DNA of 64,000 nt from Hydrangea macrophylla (taxonomy: Eukaryota > Streptophyta > Magnoliopsida > Cornales > Hydrangeaceae). A program made the position numbers and the translations under genes. Numbering within the stretch: the first letter of the stretch is position 1; every line of letters starts with the position of its first letter. The notes beneath the pieces are model-generated. The model saw only the letters and a list, made by a program, of their open reading frames with translations, was not told where the DNA came from and did no database searches. The stretch spans positions 31,349,095 to 31,413,094 of the forward strand of contig CM066989.1 in the NCBI GenBank assembly GCA_033977485.1, given 5' to 3'. Positions 57,576-64,000 of this stretch are shown here, in pieces.

Positions 57576-57771
57576 GGTCAAACTGGTCAAACCTGGGATT
57601 CCCGGGAAGTTCTGGGAACCTCCGGGAGCTCCCAGGAGCCGACGTTTTCGCTCGATTCTCTTTTAAAACTTATTTTAGTACTTTTCTAATGATTCCGGTG
57701 AATTCGAACAATTTTGGTCAAACTTGGTCAAACTTGGTCAAACCTTGGTCAAACCTAGTCAAACCGGTCAA
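57576..57771 (-). promoter_or_regulatory. W-box array (TTGACC/T) in LTR U3
   Basis: GGTCAA (TTGACC on the minus strand) occurs at 57576, 57585, 57716, 57726, 57736, 57747 and 57766, and AGTCAA at 57757. The last six are spaced 9-11 bases, about one helical turn. TTGAC[CT] is the established WRKY binding core. They lie 290-490 bases into the LTR, upstream of the putative TATA box. Confidence 0.6.
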
Positions 57772-58070
57772 CGGGGACTTTCCGGGAGCTTTCGGGACTT
57801 CCGGGGGTCTCTGGGAGCTGACGATTTTTTCCGGTTTTACTTAGAAACTCATATTATCATTTTCCTTACGACGTAGCATGTTTCCAGAACTTTTGGTCCA
57901 AATCTGGGAGTTTTTGGGCTTTTAGGGGCGTTTTGGTCATTCTGAGCATTTTGAGAAATAGAGTTAACTTCCAGGAGTCATTTTGAGTCTTTTACGATCA
58001 TTGTGAACCACCAAGCTATGGGTCTCCTAAATCTGATAGCCGACAAAATGGGGTGTCTACAGGGAACAGT

Positions 58071-58230
58071 GGCAATCGATTGGCAGTAAATATTTTATGG
58101 CAATCGATTGGATACAAGGGCAGTTGATTGGGTATTCAGGTCGGCAGGATGGCAATTGATTGGGAAAGATGGCAATCGATTGGGAGTCAAAGAGTAGCAA
58201 TCTATTGGGACACAAGAGCAATCGATTGGA
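58071..58230. repeat. Cluster of GGCAATCGATTGG palindromes
   Basis: Seven copies start at 58071, 58099, 58131, 58151, 58171, 58196 and 58217, 20-32 bases apart. CAATCGATTG is self-complementary. Variants CAATTGATTG and CAATCTATTG are decayed. It lies just outside the start of the 4-kb LTR, in sequence of unknown origin. Confidence 0.85.
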
Positions 58231-58750
58231 TCCAAGAATTGTCCAACAGAGGGGTTAGGTTCATGCAAGTATATAGGAACAATGCTAAGTCTTATTTATT
58301 AATATATACTAAAAAATATAGGCTATTACAGTAACATACAATAAGAGGAGGTTTTGATTAATAAAATTACAGAATTTCTATTCAAGATTTTATCTTTATA
58401 TCTTATTGGTGGATTCTGACGTCTGGATGGATTCCAAGAGCCTTTGGTGTACTCCAACGTGGTTACATAAAGACTTAGAGGCAGTTCTAATCATTCTTCA
58501 CGCTTCCGTGTAGTGTCATTTGCCAGTTTCCATCCTACATTAGATGGTAAATGTCAATTTTTTTATTACTTTATAATTTTGTTATCACTATGTTAGATAC
58601 AGTAATTAATATGCCAAAAAAATTGAAAAGTAAGAGAAGTGTGAAAGTTGAGGATGTGGCTATTAAAAAAAGAGAGAGAAAGTCAAAGGAACTTGAATGG
58701 TACAAGCATGCTTCCATTATGTAGTATTTTAATGTATAAGATTAATGAGC

Positions 58751-58815
58751 AACCTTTTAGTATAGATGGTAAAAAGAAGCCCATGCGAAGCTCATTATCG
58801 GGGTTCGAATCCTGC
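58751..58815 (+). repeat. tRNA-derived SINE-like piece (A and B boxes)
   Basis: TAGTATAGATGG (58758-58769) resembles a pol III A box. GGTTCGAATCC (58802-58812) is a perfect B box, 33 bases downstream. The flanks do not form an acceptor stem and the T-stem is poor, so it is not a tRNA gene. A T-rich tail follows. Confidence 0.4.
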
Positions 58816-58964
58816 CTTCTCTCTTTTTTCTCGAGTTCTAATACCAAATAATTAAATATACATATATTTTGATAAATTGACATTTATATCTAAATTACAA
58901 TCACTATTGATTAGTGAAACGTCCAGTCACTCAGAAAATAAAATTTTGTATTTTTAATATGTTA

Positions 58965-59200
58965 CTCCATCCGTCCCATATTAAGAGTTCCTTTTGGGAA
59001 TTCTAACTAAGGGGACATCCTTAATTTTGGTGAGATTTTCTAACTTTTCAATATTACCCATTTTGAAATTCAAAATTCTAGTGTCACATCAAATGGCAAT
59101 GTTGAAAAGTGTGTATTGAAGTATTTTGATTTTTCAAAGAGGACTCTTAATATGGGACATCCAAAAATGGAATCAAGGACTCTTTAATATGGGATAGAGG
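58965..59200. mobile_element. Stowaway-like MITE (236 bp)
   Basis: The ends are CTCCATCCGTCCCATATTAA and, inverted, TTTAATATGGGATAGAGG. TA flanks both ends (58963-58964, 59201-59202). Confidence 0.7.
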
Positions 59201-59285
59201 TAGGGGACCAAGGGTGGGAAGAAAACTGAAAACGCATCAAGACTCTTAATATGTTATGTAAAAATATATCTATAATCTATAATCT

Positions 59286-59371
59286 ATGTATGTATGTATG
59301 TATGTATGTATCTATCTATCTATCTATCTATCGATCTATCTATATCTATAACTATATGTTTATCTATATCT

Positions 59372-59413
<42 letters not shown>

Positions 59414-61387
59414 ACATATGTATATATATAAGTGTACTGATGCCCATAAGTGTTTTACATTTTTATCAAATCGATGCATTTTACGTAACCAAAATTTTGT
59501 TAGAGTTTTGGTAACTTTAGCATGCCAAATTTTTTTTGGGCGTCCACATTGATATGTTATTATATACATATACATGTTTTAACATTATGTGATATACATC
59601 TATCTCTATATAATATTATAGCTTAGTCTCATGCTGACTGAGATTACAAAATATGACTAGGACAAGTGACTAAGCAAATTGTAATAAATGACTATGCTGA
59701 TTGGACCATTTTGATGACTGTACCAGCTTATACGTTTTTTGTCTCTCTCTCTCTCTCTCTGACACACACTTCTGTTTCTTTTCTTTTTTTTTCCTCTCAA
59801 ACCTCCAACTCTCTCTCTCTCAACTCCACACACCACCACCATCATTCTCTCTCTCCATCGCCGCCGTAACCCACGCCATCATTCCCTCTTCCTTCTCTCT
59901 CTCTCTCTCTCTCTACAGACGAGTCCGACGATACAAATCAGAAAAGAATTTGTTGACTTCCGCATAAAAGAATCATAATCCAATTCCAGCGTTCCGGCGA
60001 TTAAGATCCAACAACTAATCCGACATGACCCCCTCTTAGTTACAACATCACCAATTTCGGCGATCCATAGAGTGCCTGATTCGACGATTTTAGGCCTTTA
60101 TCATTTCATCTTATTTTATTTTTTTGTAAATACTTTGTAGGAAATCATTGTATAATTCAGCTGTCATTTTTTTTAATTAATTTCCGATCCATTGTAAAAT
60201 TCAGATGATCAAACTAGTGTGAAAAATTACAAAGATCACAGTTCAATGTTCATAGGGATCTGGGTTCATAGATAAAATTTGGCTTTTTCCAAGATTCTGA
60301 TCTCTTCCCAAATATTCACACACCTACTATGAATATTGATGGCTTTCATTTTTTTTTTATAAAAGTTTAGGCTTTTTTCATTTTTATATTTTTAATTTTG
60401 AAATTGTGCCCATGCTCTGAAATTTTTGTTTTTAAGATCAATCTTTTTTTTTTTTCATAAAAAGTTCATGGGTTCATAGAGTACCCAGGATGAAAAAAGT
60501 TCACGGGTTCATACTTTTGATCTCTACCCCTTTTTTTCATAGAAATTTAGGATTTTTAATTTTTTTTCTTTTAAAATTTGAAATTGTATATATGCTCTGA
60601 AAATTTCAAGTTTTTAAGATCACTCTTTTTTTTTCGCAAAAAGTTTCATGGATTTCATTTTTTTCCCATAAAGTTTAGGCTTTTTCATTTTTTTTATTAT
60701 GATTTTTTTATGATTTGAAAATTGATTCATTCTAATCTCATATTTTTGGAAATTAGAAATTGATTCATTCTAATCTCATATATATTTTGAAAATTTGAAA
60801 TTTATCCACTCTAATCTCATATTTTTTATATTGATTTGAATTTGGAATTGAGGGTGGTGGTTATTCAAGGTAAAATCTCACCTGTTTTTTGGGTAAAATC
60901 TAAATATGATTTTATATGCTTTCGTTATTAATTTTCTAAAAAAACTTTATCCCAAATTTTATGGTGGTTATCTTTAATGATTTCGGAAATTATACACCAA
61001 ATTAGATTTGAAATTTTATCTAAATTTTTTCCTTTCCAAACTTAAGGGTGGTAGTTATGTAGTGTAAAATTTTTCCTAAATTTTTTTCTTTCCAAAATAT
61101 TTTTACCCCAAATTTCAAGTTAAAATTTGATTTCTAAACTTTAATATTTTACTTCCAAAATCCTATGCCTTTTTCCCAGTCTTATTCCTTTTCAGTGTAA
61201 ACTCTTTCCTAAATTTTTTCCTTTCCAAAATACTTGTACCCAAAATTTCAGGGTAAATTTTGTTTTTCAAAATTTAAGATTTCATTTCCAAAATCTTATT
61301 TCTTTCCTAGTCATATATTATAAATATGTTTTTTTAGTCCATACGTGCTCAAAGTTAAATAATACTTTAAACACACACACACACACG

Positions 61388-61438
<51 letters not shown>

Positions 61439-62256
61439 AAGTCTGCTCAATTTAACATATATGTTATTTCATGCTCAACTATTTTCCTTGGAGTTTTAAA
61501 AGTTCATGTATGTCACTTTTTTTGGGTGTCTTCATGTCCTACACTTTTTTTGTGTAACTTATTTATATCACTATTATTAATTTGTACTTTAGCGACCGTT
61601 CCACTTACTGAATGGATGTGAGTATGCTTCTAATTTCTTTTTACCTTTTGGATTTGTTTGTGGTATTCTATGGTTTAAAGCATTGTTAGCACAAGTCCTG
61701 ATTTTGTTTAATTGTCTTACAAATTTTATCATGGACTATCATTTCCCATTCTTCATTCGTCACCTACTAGGAAAGTATTGTAATTGGTATCATATTAGGA
61801 CTATAAAATAGGTAACCATGTATCTCTTGATTTTTTTTTGTTTTACTACTTTTTTAGTTTATATTTTATTTTATGCACGGGAATGTTTATTTGTTTATTT
61901 ATTGTTTTTACAGTGTGATGTGTAGTTTTTTTGGGTGAGATTTATTATATAACCACGTAGCAGATTGCATGTGAGATTTGATGTTGTCACAAAACAGCAC
62001 GCTAATTCATATGTATGTGTGTGGGGAGAGAATTTAGTTTGAGTTTGGAAATAAGGGAGAGAAAAAGCTTGAAGGAATACTTAAACATCTAGAAGATTTT
62101 AATAGAGATTGAACTTTATAAAATTCTTATATGTAATATATTGGTCCAAACCCTTAACATCACATCACATCATATATTCTGTGGGGGTCACAATCCCTTT
62201 CCACAACCCACCATCACTTTTTTGTTTTGATCATGTAGCTATGCTCATACTAAATC
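59286..62256. repeat. 2.9-kb dispersed repeat, copy 2
   Basis: It parallels 46706-49650: the GTAT/CTAT microsatellite, CT runs (59376-59411, 59742-59760 and 61391-61435), the ACGAGTCCGACGATACAAATC segment and the long AT-rich tail ending near GATCATGTAGCTATGCTCATAC. The long CT run of copy 1 is contracted and replaced by GACACACAC. It is non-coding. Confidence 0.75.
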
Positions 62257-63210
62257 ATAAATGATATATTTATACAGATGGATATAAGACCCACCAATAT
62301 TGCCACGCACCAGTATGCGTCTTCATTTGTAAAATATACTAGATGAACTTGCAACTATGACTTTTGAGAATGCATAGAATGCTTGGACTCCTACAGATCG
62401 CAAAGGATCATCCAAAAAATGAAAATCATTAAGTTCTATGTCCTTTTTGTCGTATTTATATTTAGAATGCTAGACTTTTCCACTTTGTGATACTTTGTGA
62501 TAATTTATTTCGCATATCCAGCCTTTTGTCGTATATATTATTTATATTTGATATGCGAGACTTTTTTTCGCTTTTCTAGTCTTTTCTTCCAATGGTATAA
62601 CTTTTATCTATTTAGAAGATTTATGTTGTAGTTAATGTAAAATTATGATAGGCTAATAAAATTTGAGTCCCCTATCTTGGTACAACCCACCTAAAGGATC
62701 ATTGCTATATTATGACATACTAATAAATTGCATATAACATGGTCTAATGTTGAAATGACAAAGTAGTCTTTGGAGATTTATATATATTTTTGCATTTTTT
62801 TTTATTTACAACTGTCCATGAGGTCTAACACAAATACACGTAGAATTGTATTAAGTGTTGTGATATGAAGAATTAGTTCTTGAATGAACTTGCGCATGGT
62901 CCGGAATTCGGTAGTGGCTTTAGCCACGGGCAATATCTGGGGCTAGTTAGTGATAATTACATTTTATAGTTCTTGTACATGCATAGGTCCAACAAAACAA
63001 CCACTTCAGTGAAAAGTCTCTGCACTTATATTTTGAAATTTCACAAAACTACGAATTTTACAAAAGTAGTTTTGTGAAATTCACTATCTTTGTTAAATGT
63101 CACAAAGTTACAAAAGTATATACAAGCAGGCACTTTTCACAAAACAAATAAACCTTTAGACCCATAAATTTAAAACCATGGACTTAACGCTAATTATCGT
63201 TTTAATATTT
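62257..63210. other. Non-coding AT-rich sequence
   Basis: No protein, RNA or terminal repeat is recognised. Near 63035-63130 is a short inverted pair (GTGAAATTTCAC-like, ACTTTTGTAA). Confidence 0.5.
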
Positions 63211-63404
63211 ATTAACACTATTATGCTTCCCAAATTTTTTTTTCCCAAAAAGTGCTTTCCCAACACATGTAGCAGTGGACCCCTCTTCATTAGAAATAAG
63301 ACCACTTCAACGTCAACTTATCAAAATTAACTGGGCTCACTGCCACATGGGTTGAGAAATACGTTTGAGAAAACAATTTGGGGAGCAAAGCATTACTCCT
63401 ATTG
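63211..63404. mobile_element. Possible MITE with imperfect inverted ends
   Basis: Left CTATTATGCTTCCCAAATTT and right AATTTGGGGAGCAAAGCATTACTCC are imperfect inverted repeats. Related phrases (GAGTACTACTATGTTTTCC, GCTTCCCAAATGCGGTG) occur at about 10615-10670 and 14460-14510 in the 2.4-kb repeat. Confidence 0.35.
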
Positions 63405-63456
63405 AAATATAAATGTAACTTCTATTCCTGATGGATTAAGCCTCCACGCCTCTTCC

Positions 63457-63460
<4 letters not shown>

Positions 63461-63503
<43 letters not shown>

Positions 63504-63720
63504 CCCTAGGGTTTTCAGGCGCCATTTTCTTCTGATCCCAGAGTGTGGATTTTCTCACTCAACAGAACGAGAGTTGGGTAATGTCTTAATCTTCTACCTC
63601 TCCCTTTCTAGGTTATAGATATTGATTTATCATCTCTCCATTTCTAGGTTACAGATATTGATTTTCTTGACATCCATGGGCTGTTTGCCACATCCTCAGG
63701 TACAATTTGTTATTTATAAT
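63461..63720 (+). promoter_or_regulatory. Possible host gene promoter and leader
   Basis: A (CT)n run (63461-63500) is followed by CCCCTAGGGTTTTC, a telo-box (AAACCCTAG on the minus strand) at 63506-63514, and then GGCGCC. This arrangement is common in plant ribosomal-protein and other housekeeping promoters. A possible splice donor is at 63578 and an ATG at 63676 (ATGGGCTGTTTGCC) with CAG|GTACAA at 63697-63704. A 25-bp segment (CTAGGTTAYAGATATTGATTT) is duplicated at 63609 and 63648. The gene body is not in the window; a Tat-type LTR begins at 63721. Confidence 0.35.
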
Positions 63721-64000
63721 TGATGATGCCTAAATTTGGTTAGTGGTAAGAAGATTTGAGCAAGACAGATTTGAGTGTGGTTCGGCTCTGTTAACGAAGA
63801 AGCCTACGTCCACGTGTGTGTCAGAGCACTTGCACTATTGTATAACGGGGGCCTTTGGTGAACCAACAGTAGGGGTGGAGCTACCAAAGACCAGCCGGGT
63901 ATATGCATATGAATGCTGTTAGCTGCTATTCTATAGAATGAGAATGCGATGCCTTTGAAGGGGGCGAATGGTCTCTTTTATAGAACAAGAGACCACTCGT
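63721..64000 (-). repeat. Partial Tat-type LTR, minus orientation, runs off the window
   Basis: TGATGATGCCTAAATTTGG starts exactly at 63721 and is the reverse complement of the CATCATCA end of the LTRs at 15434 and 23869. GGTTCGGC, CCTACGTCCACG and AACGGGGGCC follow in matching order. It is clearly diverged, so it is a relative and not a copy of the same insertion. The preceding five bases, ATAAT, are the candidate target duplication. Confidence 0.78.

Larger units (their letters stand above)
54008..58061 (-). repeat. Long LTR, Ogre/Tat type, about 4.05 kb
   Basis: On the minus strand it starts TGTAGACACCCCATTTTGTC (58061) and ends near 54008 in CCA. The conserved GAGGGTGTTTTAGTCGCGAC segment at 54115-54145 and the adjacent primer-like sequence suit a very long Ogre/Tat LTR. 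A pair of related segments (54830-55560 and 55730-56560) shows internal duplication. Many short frames occur but no protein is recognised. The opposite LTR is not in the window. Confidence 0.6.

Noticed and set aside
58751..58830. tRNA gene
   Set aside because: The B box is perfect but the acceptor arms do not pair and the T-stem has mismatches; kept only as a SINE-like piece.

Overview
This 64-kb window is plant (angiosperm, most likely eudicot) nuclear DNA made almost entirely of transposable elements. The evidence is LTR retrotransposons with tRNA-Met primer sites, Helitron ends, Stowaway-like and hAT-like MITEs, an endogenous pararetrovirus fragment, CT/GTAT microsatellites and a low-GC background. 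I find no intact host protein gene and no rRNA, tRNA or CRISPR locus. Nearly every open frame belongs to a decayed element.  Layout. 1-462 is the tail of an LTR. A 7.07-kb Helitron (1332-8401) carries a 4.7-kb block of caulimovirid-like pararetrovirus sequence (2132-6826) partly arranged as an inverted repeat; the block is bracketed by a 27-bp direct repeat. The Helitron sits inside one copy (1265-1331 plus 8402-10799) of a 2.4-kb repeat. The second copy (12183-14642) keeps the uninterrupted site. 14789-23869 is a Tat-lineage Ty3/gypsy element with both LTRs, a deleted pol, 3' tandem repeats and a spliced antisense gene. It landed with a 5-bp duplication inside the reverse transcriptase of an older minus-strand gypsy (14716-14783 and 23870-24917).  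27943-38315 is a 10.4-kb minus-strand LTR element without recognisable coding capacity (LARD-like). It has near-identical 2.06-kb LTRs and a nested 1.64-kb solo LTR. 38321-46706 is a mosaic: an LTR with a 92-bp tandem array, the edge of a second LTR type, then a plus-strand gypsy whose gag is split by a 3.0-kb solo LTR. 46706-49650 and 59286-62256 are two copies of a 2.9-kb non-coding dispersed repeat. Between them lie a plus-strand copia 5' end, a minus-strand copia 3' half with a PPT-LTR-PBS junction, a hAT-like MITE, and a 4-kb minus-strand Ogre/Tat-type LTR with a helically phased W-box cluster. The last 540 bases look like a host gene promoter and leader, cut by another Tat-type LTR that runs off the window.  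The most unusual recurring signal is a set of clusters of short self-complementary motifs in the non-coding parts of unrelated LTR elements. The word differs from element to element (TCGCGCGA, TCGATCGATCGA, CAGTCGACTG, GCTCGCGCGAGC, CCGCGG, CAATCGATTG, CTTCGTGACGAAG), but the layout is the same.
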